A stretch of 46,904 nt of DNA from Hallella seregens ATCC 51272 (GCF_000518545.1 NZ_JADU01000027.1:1-46904); one strand, 5' to 3'; numbered from the stretch's first letter, positions 28,727 through 37,638 are shown. The notes: a model not told the origin generated them from the sequence alone. Translations and numbers: made by a program.

Positions 28727-30073
28727 TTAATCTTTGATGTGTATGAGTGCGTTGGAGACGATGGCGGCCAGTCCACCGGTGGTGATGCCGCTGGAGAAGA
28801 TGCTCTTGATGATGGCCGGCATCTGGTCGAGAATGTTTGGAACGAGCTCCACACTCAGGCCCAGGGAGAAGCTGATGGCCATCACGAGCACGCCCTTGCG
28901 GTCTATCTTCGTGGCGGCAATGATGCGGATGCCGGCCGCTGCCACGGTGCCGAACATGAGCAGGGTGGCTCCTCCGAGCACGCTGTCGGGGATGAGCGAG
29001 AACAACTGACCCACCACGGGGAACAGTCCCAGCACGAAGAGAGCCGCGGCAATGAAGTAGCCCACGTAGCGGCTGGCCACTCCCGTGAGCTGAATCATGC
29101 CGTTGTTCTGGGCAAAGATGGAGTTGGGGAACGAATTGAACACGGCAGCCAGCATCGAATTGAAGCCGTCGGCCAGAATACCGCCCTGTGCCCGCTTCAT
29201 GAATACCGGCCCCTCCACGGGCTCTCCGGAGATAAGCGAGTTGGCAGTGATGTCGCCGAAGGCCTCCACGGCGGTGACCAAATAGATGAGTCCAAGGGCT
29301 ATGATGGAGCCCGGATCGAAGTTGAGGCCGTACTTGAATGGCATGGGCACGTTGACAGCCCTGGCTCCCTGAAGCCGCGAAAGGTCGATCATGCCCAGCG
29401 CATAGGCGGCCACGCAGCCGATGACGAGCCCCAGCACGATGGAGCCCATGCGCAGGTAGCGGTTGGACGAGCGGTTGAAGAAGATGATGCTCACCAGCAC
29501 GAGCAGGGCCATGCCTAGGTGGGACATGGAGCCGAAGTTGCCCGCATCGACAGCCGTCTGGCCTCCACCGCAGGAGTTGATGCCGGCCTTGATGAGGCAC
29601 ATGCCGATGAGACTCACCACGATGCCCGACACCAGCGGGGTGATGACCTTGCGCGTGTAGGGCAGCAGCCGGCTCACGGCCATCTCGACGACCGATGCCA
29701 CGAGGCAGGCACCGAAGATATAGCTCAGCGCCGTCTCCACATTCATCCTGCCGCCAGCCATGCCCAGCATGCCGGCGCCGATGATGGGGCTGATGAAAGA
29801 GAACGACGTGCCCTGGATGCAAAGCAGTCCTGTGCCCAAGGGGCCCAGTCGGCGGCACTGGATGAACGTGGCCAGACCCGACACGAAGAGCGACATGGAG
29901 ACGAGAAAGCCCGTGGTCTCGAGGTCGAAGCGCAGGGCTGAGCTGATGATGAGCGGCGGCGTAATGATGGCCACGAAGATGGCCAGCAGGTGCTGCAGGG
30001 CGGCAAAGAGGGTTTCGCGAAGGGGTGGACGGTCGTTGAGTCCGTAGATAAGTTCTCGAGTTTGTTGTTCCAT
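28727..30073 (-). CDS. NCS2 family xanthine/uracil permease
   Basis: A 448-residue inner-membrane protein with about 12-14 hydrophobic segments. The NAT/NCS2 signature is QNNGMIQLTG, preceded by NSFPNSIFA; the first half has ALQHLLAIFVAIITPPLII, also typical. These transporters take up nucleobases with protons. The adjacent xpt gene (18 bases upstream) points to xanthine as the substrate, so it matches XanP/PbuX in role. The YecH-like gene follows. Confidence 0.92.
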   Translation of the reverse strand: MEQQTRELIYGLNDRPPLRETLFAALQHLLAIFVAIITPPLIISSALRFDLETTGFLVSMSLFVSGLATFIQCRRLGPLGTGLLCIQGTSFSFISPIIGAGMLGMAGGRMNVETALSYIFGACLVASVVEMAVSRLLPYTRKVITPLVSGIVVSLIGMCLIKAGINSCGGGQTAVDAGNFGSMSHLGMALLVLVSIIFFNRSSNRYLRMGSIVLGLVIGCVAAYALGMIDLSRLQGARAVNVPMPFKYGLNFDPGSIIALGLIYLVTAVEAFGDITANSLISGEPVEGPVFMKRAQGGILADGFNSMLAAVFNSFPNSIFAQNNGMIQLTGVASRYVGYFIAAALFVLGLFPVVGQLFSLIPDSVLGGATLLMFGTVAAAGIRIIAATKIDRKGVLVMAISFSLGLSVELVPNILDQMPAIIKSIFSSGITTGGLAAIVSNALIHIKD

Positions 30074-30091
30074 GATGCGATGTAGAAAGTG

Positions 30092-30664
30092 CTATTCCTG
30101 TTTCAGTTTGATTTGGCAATTGTCGAGCGAGTCCACCACGGCCAGGCTTTCCACGCGGTAGCCCAGCTCCTCGAGCACCCGGCGGCCGTGCTGGAACGAC
30201 TTCTCGATGATGAAGCCCATGCCTTCGAGCTTGGCCCCGGCCTGTTGGCAGAGGTCGACGATGCCCTTGGCGGCATTGCCGTTGGCCAGAAAGTCGTCAA
30301 TGAAGATCACGCGGTCGTCGGCCGTGAGATACTCTTTGGACACCACAACGTTGTAGTTTTTCTGCTTGGTAAACGAGAAAACCGTCGTCGACAGCATGTT
30401 GCCCATCGTCGACGGTTTCTTTTTCTTGGCAAACACCACGGGGACGTCCATCAGCAGTCCCACCATCACGGCGGGTGCAATGCCGCTGGCTTCGATGGTG
30501 ACAATCTTGGTAATGTTGCACGAGGCAAAGCGGCGGATGAACTCCACGGCTACCTGCCGCATCAGGTACGGGTCCATCTGGTGGTTGATGAAACTGTCCA
30601 CTTTGAGGATTCCTCCGGGCAGACTCCTGCCGTCTTTGAGGATGCGCTCTTTTAATGCTTTCAT
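30092..30664 (-). CDS. xpt: xanthine phosphoribosyltransferase
   Basis: A 190-residue cytoplasmic enzyme that joins xanthine to PRPP, giving XMP. The PRPP loop is [16 protein letters not shown]; other family segments are [25 protein letters not shown] and [10 protein letters not shown]. The length equals that of Bacillus Xpt. It is the first gene of xpt-permease-yecH. The leader is only about 15-20 bases, too short for the purine riboswitch that controls xpt in Firmicutes. Confidence 0.96.
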   Translation of the reverse strand: MKALKERILKDGRSLPGGILKVDSFINHQMDPYLMRQVAVEFIRRFASCNITKIVTIEASGIAPAVMVGLLMDVPVVFAKKKKPSTMGNMLSTTVFSFTKQKNYNVVVSKEYLTADDRVIFIDDFLANGNAAKGIVDLCQQAGAKLEGMGFIIEKSFQHGRRVLEELGYRVESLAVVDSLDNCQIKLKQE

Positions 30665-30685
30665 GTTGGAATAGAGTTAATGGTG

Positions 30686-30693
30686 CAAAAGTA
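30686..30693 (-). promoter_or_regulatory. xpt promoter (-7 box)
   Basis: On the minus strand TACTTTTG fits the -7 consensus. No clear -33 box is found at the usual distance. Confidence 0.55.
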
Positions 30694-30764
30694 CGAAAAA
30701 ACGGCGAAACGGGTGCCTGTGGCCGCCTTTTTTCATGTCCGGGGCACACTTTTCGCGTCCAAGC

Positions 30765-30796
30765 CTTGCCGCCTTGTCAATTAATGTTTACCTTTG
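30765..30796 (+). promoter_or_regulatory. flotillin gene promoter
   Basis: The -7 box is TACCTTTG (30789-30796) and CTTG (30765-30768) is a likely -33 box with 20 bases between. The leader is about 55 bases. Confidence 0.65.
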
Positions 30797-30859
30797 CGGC
30801 GTAGCCTATTGGACACACCATCGATGCGTCAATACATTCAAATCTTAAAACGATAAACC

Positions 30860-32332
30860 ATGATGTTACCCTTGATTATTGCTGCAGCCGTGGTGCTGCT
30901 TGTGTTCTTCGTGTTGGTTTCCTACGTGAAGGCACCCCCCTCGTATGCGTTCATCATCTCCGGTCTGAGCCGTGAGCCCCGCGTGCTCATCGGTTCGGGC
31001 GGATTGCGCGTGCCGTTTCTCGAACGGCTCGACCGCGTCTATCTGGGTCAGATCACGGTGGACATCAAGACCGAAGAGAGCGTTCCCACCAACGATTTTA
31101 TCAACGTAGACGTGGATGCCGTGGCCAAAATCCGCGTCACGCCCAATGCCGAAGGCACGCGGCTGGCCGCCAAGAACTTCTTAAACATGACGCCCGAAGA
31201 CATTGCAAACCAGCTGAAAGACTCGCTGCAGGGCAACATGCGAGAGATCATTGGCACGCTCGACCTGCGCTCGCTCAACACCGACCGTGACGGTTTCTCC
31301 GACCAGGTGTTGCAGAAAGCCACGCCCGACATGAACAAGCTGGGCATTGAAATCATTTCGTGTAACATTCAGAACGTGACCGACAAGGAGGGACTCATCC
31401 ACGATTTGGGTGCCGACAACACGGCCAAAATCAAGAAAGACGCCGCCATCAACCGGGCCAACGCCGAGCGTGATGTGAAGATTCAGGTGGCCCACGCCGA
31501 TAAGGACGCCAACGATGCCCGCGTGGATGCCGACACGGCCATTGCCATCAAGAACAACGAGCTGGCCCTGAAGCGGGCCGCGCTGAAGCAGCAAGCCGAC
31601 ACGGCACAGGCCGATGCCGACGCCGCCTACTCCATACAGCAGCAGGAACAGCAGAAGACCATCAACGCCAAGACCGTGGAGGCGCAGATCGAGAAGACGC
31701 GCCGCGAGCAGATTCTCTCGCAGGAACAGATCGTCATCAAGCAGAACCAGCTGGCCGCCGAGGTGGAGAAACAGGCCGATGCCGACAAGTATCAGATACA
31801 GAAAAACGCCGAGGCCGACCTCGAACAACGCAAGCGCGTGGCCGAGGCGCAGAAGTACGAGGCCGAGCAGAAGGCCTTGGCACAGAACGCTGCATCCGAC
31901 GCAACACGCTATCAGCTGGAGCAGGAGGCCATCGGCATCAAGGCCAAGGGCGAGGCCGAAGCCTATGCCATCCAGAAGAAAGGCGAGGCAGAGGCGGAGG
32001 CCATGAACAAGAAGGCCGAGGCTTACAAGAAGTATAACAACGCCGCCATTGCCCAGATGATGATCGAGGTGCTGCCGCAGATTGTGGAAAATGTGGCCAA
32101 ACCCATCAGCGCCATCAAGGATGTGAACATCTACAGCGGCGACGGACAGGGCATTTCGGCCATGAGCGGCAACGTGCCGGTGGCCATCAGGCAGGCCTTC
32201 GACGTGCTCAAGTCGGCCACGGGAGTGGATATGGCCGACATCATGATGGGCCAGTCGATCGAGGCCAAGACCACGCACAACATCAATCTGAACGGCGAGG
32301 CGCAGGACCTGGCCGAGGGATTGAAGAAATAG
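30860..32332 (+). CDS. flotillin-like SPFH membrane scaffold protein
   Basis: A 490-residue protein with one N-terminal membrane segment (residues about 3-22: LPLIIAAAVVLLVFFVLVSY), an SPFH/band-7 domain (about 30-200), a long Ala/Glu/Lys/Gln-rich coiled coil (about 200-390; many EAEA and QKKGEAEAEA repeats) and a C-terminal tail. This is the flotillin (FloT/YqiK-type) layout. Such proteins form membrane microdomains and affect membrane fluidity and protein complexes. The usual NfeD-type partner is not next to it. It is monocistronic with its own promoter and a strong terminator. Confidence 0.9.
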   Translation: MMLPLIIAAAVVLLVFFVLVSYVKAPPSYAFIISGLSREPRVLIGSGGLRVPFLERLDRVYLGQITVDIKTEESVPTNDFINVDVDAVAKIRVTPNAEGTRLAAKNFLNMTPEDIANQLKDSLQGNMREIIGTLDLRSLNTDRDGFSDQVLQKATPDMNKLGIEIISCNIQNVTDKEGLIHDLGADNTAKIKKDAAINRANAERDVKIQVAHADKDANDARVDADTAIAIKNNELALKRAALKQQADTAQADADAAYSIQQQEQQKTINAKTVEAQIEKTRREQILSQEQIVIKQNQLAAEVEKQADADKYQIQKNAEADLEQRKRVAEAQKYEAEQKALAQNAASDATRYQLEQEAIGIKAKGEAEAYAIQKKGEAEAEAMNKKAEAYKKYNNAAIAQMMIEVLPQIVENVAKPISAIKDVNIYSGDGQGISAMSGNVPVAIRQAFDVLKSATGVDMADIMMGQSIEAKTTHNINLNGEAQDLAEGLKK

Positions 32333-32345
32333 CACGCCGCAACGG

Positions 32346-32405
32346 CCGCGCGATTGCGCCGCAACGGCGCGGCGAAAAACCCGTAGCGGCGCAGCGAAAA
32401 ACCCG
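32346..32405. repeat. GC-rich intergenic palindromic repeat, copy C
   Basis: It contains GCGCGATTGCGCCGCAACGG, which matches copy A at 12478 except for one base, and then two 18-base direct repeats (32366-32383 and 32388-32405, of the form GGCGCRGCGAAAAACCCG). It lies directly after the flotillin stop codon. Confidence 0.6.
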
Positions 32406-32418
32406 CCAACACGATGCG

Positions 32419-32457
32419 ATGACGGCGTTATGGTTTTGCCATAACGCCGTCATTGTT
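32419..32457. terminator. terminator after the flotillin gene
   Basis: Two perfect 15-base arms, ATGACGGCGTTATGG (32419-32433) and CCATAACGCCGTCAT (32439-32453), with loop TTTTG; TGTTT follows on the plus strand. It also faces the 3' end of the converging MarR-like gene. Confidence 0.75.
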
Positions 32458-32500
32458 TACGGTGCACGGAGCTGCCGTTTGCAGTCCGCAGTTTTGTCGG

Positions 32501-32851
32501 TTACAGTGCGCGGAGCTCGGGCGGCATCTGCAGGTCGTCGCAGTGGATGCGTTCGAGCTTTTCGAGTCCGCGTGGGCCGATGTGGAACAGCTGGCAGCGG
32601 CTGTCTTCCTGGCAGGTCTGGCGCAGGATGAGCCCGTGCCGCTCCAGCGAGGCTATCACCTTGGAGGCGTTGGAGCGCGTGAGTCCCAGCTCGTCGGCAA
32701 TTCGGCCGGCAAGCCGGGTCTCTCCGTCGGACAGCAGACAGAGCAGCATGGCCTCGTTGATGTTGAGTCCCGTGGCCCGTTGCAACTGCAGCTCAAAATG
32801 GGTGATGGCCCTGTAGATGTCCCTTATTTTGCAGATACATCCGTTGTCCAT
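32501..32851 (-). CDS. MarR-type winged-helix regulator
   Basis: A 116-residue cytoplasmic protein. A helical N-terminal segment is followed by a winged HTH: NINEAMLLCLLSDGETRLAG, then IADELGLTRSNASKVIASLE and a wing HGLILRQTCQEDSRCQLF with the usual D-R-R-like turn altered to EDSRC. It is a little short for MarR (about 140). Cys residues in the wing could sense redox state; this is an inference that fits its place 6 bases after a thioredoxin gene. Confidence 0.82.
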   Translation of the reverse strand: MDNGCICKIRDIYRAITHFELQLQRATGLNINEAMLLCLLSDGETRLAGRIADELGLTRSNASKVIASLERHGLILRQTCQEDSRCQLFHIGPRGLEKLERIHCDDLQMPPELRAL

Positions 32852-32857
32852 CGCGGC

Positions 32858-33367
32858 CTATTTGAGCAGTGTTTGCTTGATGGCATCCTCGAATTGGCTC
32901 TTCATCATGGCCCCGACGGCCTTCTGGGGTTGCCCGTTCTTGGGGATGAAGAGAATGGTGGGGATGGACTGAACACCGAACAGACCGGCCAGTTCCTGCT
33001 GCTGGTCTACGTCGACTTTATAGACGTCGATCTTGCCTGCATACTCTTGCGCAATCTCCTCGACCACGGGGGCTATCTGCTTGCAGGGGCCGCACCAGGT
33101 GGCATAGAAGTCGATGATGGCGGGCTTGTCGCCCTCGAACTTCCACTCCTTGGGGTTCACCTCGTAGTTCATCACGCGTTTCTTAAACTCTTCTTTGGTC
33201 AATTCTGTTACCTTCATGTTCTTTTTCTCCTTTGCTTGTTTGGCTTGTGAGGTTTGTTTTTCGGATGCGTTGGCACCGGCTTCACGGCTTTGTCCCGTGC
33301 AGGAGGCGGCTCCCAGGAGGGTCAGTGCGGCCAGCATCGCGATTCCTTTTCTTGTTATTCTTACCAT
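32858..33367 (-). CDS. lipoprotein thioredoxin
   Basis: A 169-residue protein with a lipoprotein signal (LGAASC, Cys23), a Lys/Gln/Ala-rich linker (24-50) and a thioredoxin domain with WCGPC (Cys92, Cys95) and the cis-Pro loop QSIPTILFI. It would act in the periplasm, anchored to a membrane. Met51 (MKVTELTKEEF) is the place where cytosolic TrxA proteins begin, so a second, cytosolic product from an internal start is conceivable. I chose 33367 because it gives a clean signal peptide and sits just after the promoter. It precedes the MarR-like gene in a two-gene operon. Confidence 0.88.
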   Translation of the reverse strand: MVRITRKGIAMLAALTLLGAASCTGQSREAGANASEKQTSQAKQAKEKKNMKVTELTKEEFKKRVMNYEVNPKEWKFEGDKPAIIDFYATWCGPCKQIAPVVEEIAQEYAGKIDVYKVDVDQQQELAGLFGVQSIPTILFIPKNGQPQKAVGAMMKSQFEDAIKQTLLK

Positions 33368-33397
33368 GATTTCTATAATTTCCTGTGGAAAACAGTG

Positions 33398-33429
33398 CAA
33401 AGATAGGCAATCGTTTCGTGCCAAACAAA
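33398..33429 (-). promoter_or_regulatory. promoter of the thioredoxin-marR operon
   Basis: On the minus strand the -7 box is TATCTTTG (33398-33405) and the -33 box is TTTG (33426-33429), 20 bases apart. The leader is about 25 bases. Confidence 0.7.
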
Positions 33430-33513
33430 TTTCCTTGGGAAAACAATCACTTTTCTAACGCTTGTTAACCAAACGGCGATTGAATTAACGTTTTCCAACG
33501 GAAAACGGAACGC

Positions 33514-33553
33514 CACCGCCCCGGCTGCAGCTTGCAACGCAACCGGGGCGGTG
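33514..33553 (-). terminator. hairpin after bcp
   Basis: CACCGCCCCGG (33514-33524) pairs with CCGGGGCGGTG (33543-33553), an 11-bp GC stem. On the minus strand it begins about 28 bases after the bcp stop; the following T run is interrupted. Confidence 0.6.
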
Positions 33554-33581
33554 TGGAGTGGGGCGGCCTGGCGGGCGGAGG

Positions 33582-34037
33582 CTACTCGGCGGGCAGGATT
33601 TGGGCGGCGTGTTCCTTGACCTTGATTTGCCGGGGCGTGAAGATTTGGGTGACGGTGCCGTGCTCGTCGGTGACGAAAGTGGTGCGGAAAGTGCCCATGG
33701 TGGTCTTGCCATACATCTTCTTTTCGCCGTACACGCCCAGCGCGGTGACCAGCGTCTTCTCCGTGTCGGCTATCAGCGGGAAGGGCAGCTGGTATTTCTC
33801 GATGAACTTGCGGTGCGACTTCTCGTCCTGAACGCTCACACCCACCACGGCGTAGCCCAGTGCGAGGAAGCGTGTGTAGTTGTCGCGCAGACTGCAAGCC
33901 TCGCTGGTACATCCCGGCGTGGAGTCGCGCGGATAGACGTAGAGCACGAGTTTCCGGCCCTCGAAATCACTCAGTTTCACTTCGTTGCCGTCCTGGTCTC
34001 TGCCCAGAAGCTCCGGCAACCGTTGTCCTATTTCCAT
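33582..34037 (-). CDS. bcp: thiol peroxidase Bcp (atypical 2-Cys peroxiredoxin)
   Basis: A 151-residue cytoplasmic peroxiredoxin that reduces hydroperoxides using thioredoxin. The peroxidatic Cys43 lies in YPRDSTPGCTSEACSLRD and the resolving Cys48 five residues later, the BCP arrangement. The length and the ending (KVKEHAAQILPAE) are standard. It is transcribed from its own promoter in the same direction as the neighbouring thioredoxin operon, which could supply electrons only if the thioredoxin also acts in the cytosol. Confidence 0.95.
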   Translation of the reverse strand: MEIGQRLPELLGRDQDGNEVKLSDFEGRKLVLYVYPRDSTPGCTSEACSLRDNYTRFLALGYAVVGVSVQDEKSHRKFIEKYQLPFPLIADTEKTLVTALGVYGEKKMYGKTTMGTFRTTFVTDEHGTVTQIFTPRQIKVKEHAAQILPAE

Positions 34038-34096
34038 ATTTTACATGATTAAAGGGTTGGTGTGGGCCCGCCGCGCGGGTGTCGGCGGGCGTTGTG

Positions 34097-34104
34097 CAAA
34101 TGTA
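34097..34104 (-). promoter_or_regulatory. bcp promoter (-7 box)
   Basis: On the minus strand TACATTTG fits the -7 consensus. TTTG at 34129-34132 is slightly too far for a good -33 box. The leader is about 55 bases. Confidence 0.5.
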
Positions 34105-34230
34105 CGCCAAATCCCGGAAATCCCCAAGCAAAGCCCCCGGAAAAGCGTCGCGGCGGCCGCAAATCGGCTGTTTTTCGGCCGTTTGGGCAAATAAAGCTCT
34201 GTTGAGGACGGCTAATCGGCCAAAAAGCCT

Positions 34231-34238
34231 TACCTTTG
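34231..34238 (+). promoter_or_regulatory. rfbB promoter (-7 box)
   Basis: TACCTTTG fits the -7 consensus; the -33 box is weak. The leader is about 25 bases. Confidence 0.6.
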
Positions 34239-34269
34239 CACAAGTCAATTTATATCTAATTCATCAGCT

Positions 34270-35409
34270 ATGGATTATAAGCACAGCATTCTGATTACCG
34301 GCGGAGCCGGATTCATCGGCAGCCACGTGGTACGCCTTTTCGTGAACAAGTACCCCGACTGCCGCGTTATCAACCTCGACAAACTCACGTATGCCGGCAA
34401 TCTGGCCAACCTGAAAGACATTGAGGATCGGCCCAATTACGTCTTCGTCAAGGCCGACATCTGCGACTTCGACCGCATGCTCCAGCTGCTGCAACAGTAT
34501 CAAGTGGACGGCATCATCCATCTGGCCGCCGAGAGCCACGTGGACCGCAGCATCAAAGATCCCTTTACTTTTGCCCGGACCAACGTCATGGGCACGCTGT
34601 CGCTGCTGCAGGCCGCCAAGCTCTATTGGGAGGGTCTGCCCGAGAAGTACGAGGGCAAGCGCTTCTATCACATCTCGACCGACGAGGTGTATGGGGCTCT
34701 GGAGCTCTCCCATCCCGAGGGCGTCGACTCGCCTTTCACCACCAAGGCCTCTTCGGAACACCATCACGCCTACGGCACCGACTTCTTCACCGAGGACAAA
34801 AAGTACCAGCCCCACAGTCCGTATTCGGCCTCGAAAGCCGGCAGCGACCACTTTGTGCGCGCGTTTCACGATACTTACGGCATGCCCACCATCGTGACCA
34901 ACTGCTCCAACAACTACGGCCCCTACCAGTTTCCAGAGAAACTTATCCCCCTGTTCATCAACAATATCCGCCACCGCAAGCCCCTGCCCGTGTATGGAAA
35001 GGGCGAGAATGTGCGCGACTGGCTCTATGTGGAGGACCACGCCAGGGCCATTGATCTCATCTATCATCAGGGCAAAACGGCCGAGACTTACAACATTGGT
35101 GGGTTCAACGAGTGGAAGAACATCGACATCATCAAGGTGGTCATCAAGACCGTGGACCGGCTGTTGGGCCGACCGGAAGGTGCCGACGACGACCTCATCA
35201 CCTATGTGACCGACCGGCCGGGACACGACTCCCGCTATGCCATCGACAGCCGCAAGCTGCAGCGCGAACTGGGCTGGGAGCCCAGTCTGCAGTTTGAAGA
35301 GGGCATCGAGAAGACCGTGAAGTGGTATCTCGACCACCAGGAATGGATGGATCAGGTGACCAGCGGCGACTATATGAAGTATTACGACGACATGTATCAG
35401 GGTCGGTAA
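34270..35409 (+). CDS. rfbB: dTDP-glucose 4,6-dehydratase
   Basis: A 379-residue cytoplasmic short-chain dehydrogenase/reductase enzyme that converts dTDP-glucose to dTDP-4-keto-6-deoxyglucose, the route to dTDP-rhamnose and related sugars. The NAD-binding motif GGAGFIG is at residues 11-17; STDEVYG and YSASK hold the catalytic Thr, Asp, Glu, Tyr and Lys; NNYGPYQFPEKLIPL and GRPEGADDDLITYV match the family. rfbA, rfbC and rfbD are not next to it. manC follows by 19 bases on the same strand, so it heads a nucleotide-sugar operon. Confidence 0.96.
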   Translation: MDYKHSILITGGAGFIGSHVVRLFVNKYPDCRVINLDKLTYAGNLANLKDIEDRPNYVFVKADICDFDRMLQLLQQYQVDGIIHLAAESHVDRSIKDPFTFARTNVMGTLSLLQAAKLYWEGLPEKYEGKRFYHISTDEVYGALELSHPEGVDSPFTTKASSEHHHAYGTDFFTEDKKYQPHSPYSASKAGSDHFVRAFHDTYGMPTIVTNCSNNYGPYQFPEKLIPLFINNIRHRKPLPVYGKGENVRDWLYVEDHARAIDLIYHQGKTAETYNIGGFNEWKNIDIIKVVIKTVDRLLGRPEGADDDLITYVTDRPGHDSRYAIDSRKLQRELGWEPSLQFEEGIEKTVKWYLDHQEWMDQVTSGDYMKYYDDMYQGR

Positions 35410-35428
35410 GCGTTTTTACAACAGCCAG

Positions 35429-36484
35429 ATGAATACAATGCAAAACCATGTGGTCATCATGGCCGGCGGCATAGGCAGCCGCTTCTGGCCGATGAGCACC
35501 CCGCAATATCCCAAACAGTTCATCGACGTGATGGGCATGGGCAAGTCGCTTATCCAGCTCACGGCCGAGCGGCTGGCCCCGCTGGCCCCCATGAGCAACT
35601 TCTGGGTGGTGACGAGCCGCCGCTATGTCGACATCGTTCGACAGCAGTTGCCCGGCATCCCCGAGCAGAACATCCTGGCCGAGCCCGAGCCGCGCAACAC
35701 GGCTCCGTGCATTGCCTATGCCTGCTGGAAGATTCGCAGGCACCATCCCGAGGCCAACATCGTGGTGACGCCGTCGGATGCACTGGTGGTGGACACCACG
35801 GAATACCAGCGCGTCATCGGCCAGGCCCTGGCCTTTACGGCCGAGGGAAGCAACATCGTGACCATCGGCATCAAGCCCTCGCGGCCCGAGACCGGCTACG
35901 GCTATATTGCCGCATCCGGACGGCTCGACGGCAGTGAGATTCAGCGGGTGGAGGCTTTCAAGGAGAAGCCCGACGCGGCAACGGCCGAGCAATATCTGGC
36001 CGCCGGCAACTATTTCTGGAATGCCGGCATCTTCGTGTGGAACGTTTCGACCATCACCGAGGCCATCCGCCGCTACACTCCGGCACTGGCCGAGAAGATG
36101 GATGCCATGGCGCCCGACTTCTATACCGAGCGCGAGGCCGACACGCTGGCCCGCATTTTCCCCACCTGTGAGAAGATCAGCATCGACTATGCCGTCATGG
36201 AGAAGGCCGACAGCATCTTTACACTCCCGGCCGAATTCGGCTGGAGCGACTTGGGCAGCTGGGGGTCGCTGCACGCACTGCTGCCCCAAGACGCGCAGGG
36301 CAACGCCCAGGTGGGCGAGGGCATCAGTCTCTACGACAGCCGAAACTGCGTGGTGCACGCCCAGGATGCCCGTCAGGTGGTGGTGCAAGGACTCGACGGC
36401 TACATCGTGGCACTGCGCGACGGTCGGCTGTTGGTGTGCTCGCTCGACCACGAACAGCTCATCAAGGAATACTCACAAGGGTAG
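35429..36484 (+). CDS. manC: mannose-1-phosphate guanylyltransferase
   Basis: A 351-residue cytoplasmic nucleotidyltransferase making GDP-mannose. The signature is MAGGIGSRFWPMSTPQYPKQ; FKEKPD and YFWNAGIFVWN are also typical. It lacks the fused isomerase domain of the long ManC proteins, and a separate manA follows. GDP-mannose feeds LPS and capsule sugars, including GDP-fucose. The frame starts MNTMQNH; Met4 is a possible start. Confidence 0.95.
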   Translation: MNTMQNHVVIMAGGIGSRFWPMSTPQYPKQFIDVMGMGKSLIQLTAERLAPLAPMSNFWVVTSRRYVDIVRQQLPGIPEQNILAEPEPRNTAPCIAYACWKIRRHHPEANIVVTPSDALVVDTTEYQRVIGQALAFTAEGSNIVTIGIKPSRPETGYGYIAASGRLDGSEIQRVEAFKEKPDAATAEQYLAAGNYFWNAGIFVWNVSTITEAIRRYTPALAEKMDAMAPDFYTEREADTLARIFPTCEKISIDYAVMEKADSIFTLPAEFGWSDLGSWGSLHALLPQDAQGNAQVGEGISLYDSRNCVVHAQDARQVVVQGLDGYIVALRDGRLLVCSLDHEQLIKEYSQG

Positions 36485-36524
36485 ACAGCCGACGCAAGAC
36501 ATGCAAGACAACGCCTGAAACAGC

Positions 36525-36563
36525 ATAAGGTGACACTCCATGCAGCATGGTGTGCCACCTTAT
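36525..36563 (+). terminator. hairpin between manC and manA
   Basis: ATAAGGTGACACTCCATG (36525-36542) pairs with CATGGTGTGCCACCTTAT (36546-36563) with two mismatches, and TT follows. It lies 38 bases before manA, so it may lower read-through into manA rather than end the transcript; I see no TAnnTTTG promoter after it. Confidence 0.6.
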
Positions 36564-36601
36564 TTAATAAGGTATAGATAACCGTTTAAAAAGTCAGTTT
36601 T

Positions 36602-37633
36602 ATGGAAAACCGTTTTTATCCTTTGCTCTTTGAGCCCAACCTGCACCCCGTGGTATGGGGTGGCGACCAGATAGAAAGGTGGAAAGGACTTCCCGACAGC
36701 GGCCGACCCATCGGCGAGTCGTGGGAGGTGAGTGCCGTGCCGTCGAGTCTGAGCATCGTGGCCAACGGCGCATACAGGGGCAAGGACTTGGCCGCCGTGA
36801 TAGCCGCGCACCCCGTTGAGGTGTTGGGCAGGCACGTGGCCGCCGAGTACGACAACCAATTGCCGCTGCTTGTGAAGTTTATCGACGCCCGTCGCGACCT
36901 CTCCATTCAAGTGCATCCCGACGACGAGATGGCCGCACGGGAGCATGGCAAGCGGGGCAAGACCGAGATGTGGTATGTCATCGATGCCCAGCCGGGAGCC
37001 TTTCTCTACGACGGTTTCACGCTGGCCATGCCGCAGGGCAGTCGGGAGGAGGCCGCCGCCGAATACAAGCGGCGCATTGCTGACGGCACCATCACCGAGG
37101 TGCTGGCCCGCCATGAGGTGCATGCCGGCGACGTGTTCTATCTGCCGGCCGGCCGCGTCCACGCCATTTGCAGTGGCATTCTGCTGGCCGAAGTGCAGCA
37201 GAGCAGCGACGTGACCTACCGCATATTCGACTACAACCGGCCGGGCATGGACGGCAAGCCGCGTGAGCTCCATACCGAGCTGGCTGCCCGGGCACTGAAC
37301 TATCAGGTGGAAAAGGAATACCGTACGGCCTACGACTACCGTGAGGGCTGTGCCAACGTGGTGGTGGACTGTCCGTTCTTCAACGTGCGTGTGGCCGACG
37401 TGCAGGGCGAGCTCCATCGTGATTTGCTGGCGGCCGACAGCTTTGTCATAGCCATGTGCATGCGCGGCAACTGCCGCATCCGCGTGCGCCGGACGGGTGA
37501 GGAGGTGCAGCTGCGCGAGGGATTCAGCACCCTCATACCGGCTGCCACAGCCGATTACGACCTGATTGCCGACAACAAGGACGGGAGAAGCCAGGTGCTT
37601 GAAGCCTATATCGACGGCTCCAAGCACGCCTGA
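36602..37633 (+). CDS. manA: class I mannose-6-phosphate isomerase
   Basis: A 343-residue cytoplasmic zinc enzyme that interconverts fructose-6-phosphate and mannose-6-phosphate. The zinc ligands are visible: Gln and His in SIQVHPDD, Glu in GKTEMWYV, His in GRVHAICSG. PIGESWEVSAV and VWGGDQIERW at the start match the short Bacteroidota/Firmicutes ManA type. With manC it gives the path to GDP-mannose apart from the mutase step. Confidence 0.94.
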   Translation: MENRFYPLLFEPNLHPVVWGGDQIERWKGLPDSGRPIGESWEVSAVPSSLSIVANGAYRGKDLAAVIAAHPVEVLGRHVAAEYDNQLPLLVKFIDARRDLSIQVHPDDEMAAREHGKRGKTEMWYVIDAQPGAFLYDGFTLAMPQGSREEAAAEYKRRIADGTITEVLARHEVHAGDVFYLPAGRVHAICSGILLAEVQQSSDVTYRIFDYNRPGMDGKPRELHTELAARALNYQVEKEYRTAYDYREGCANVVVDCPFFNVRVADVQGELHRDLLAADSFVIAMCMRGNCRIRVRRTGEEVQLREGFSTLIPAATADYDLIADNKDGRSQVLEAYIDGSKHA

Positions 37634-37638
37634 CGCCA

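Noticed and set aside
30665..30760. Purine riboswitch before xpt
   Set aside because: The -7 box is only about 22 bases from the start codon, leaving no room for the aptamer.
31181..32335. 384-codon Leu/Gly/Val-rich frame on the minus strand
   Set aside because: It looks like a membrane protein only because it mirrors the Ala/Glu/Gln-rich flotillin coiled coil.
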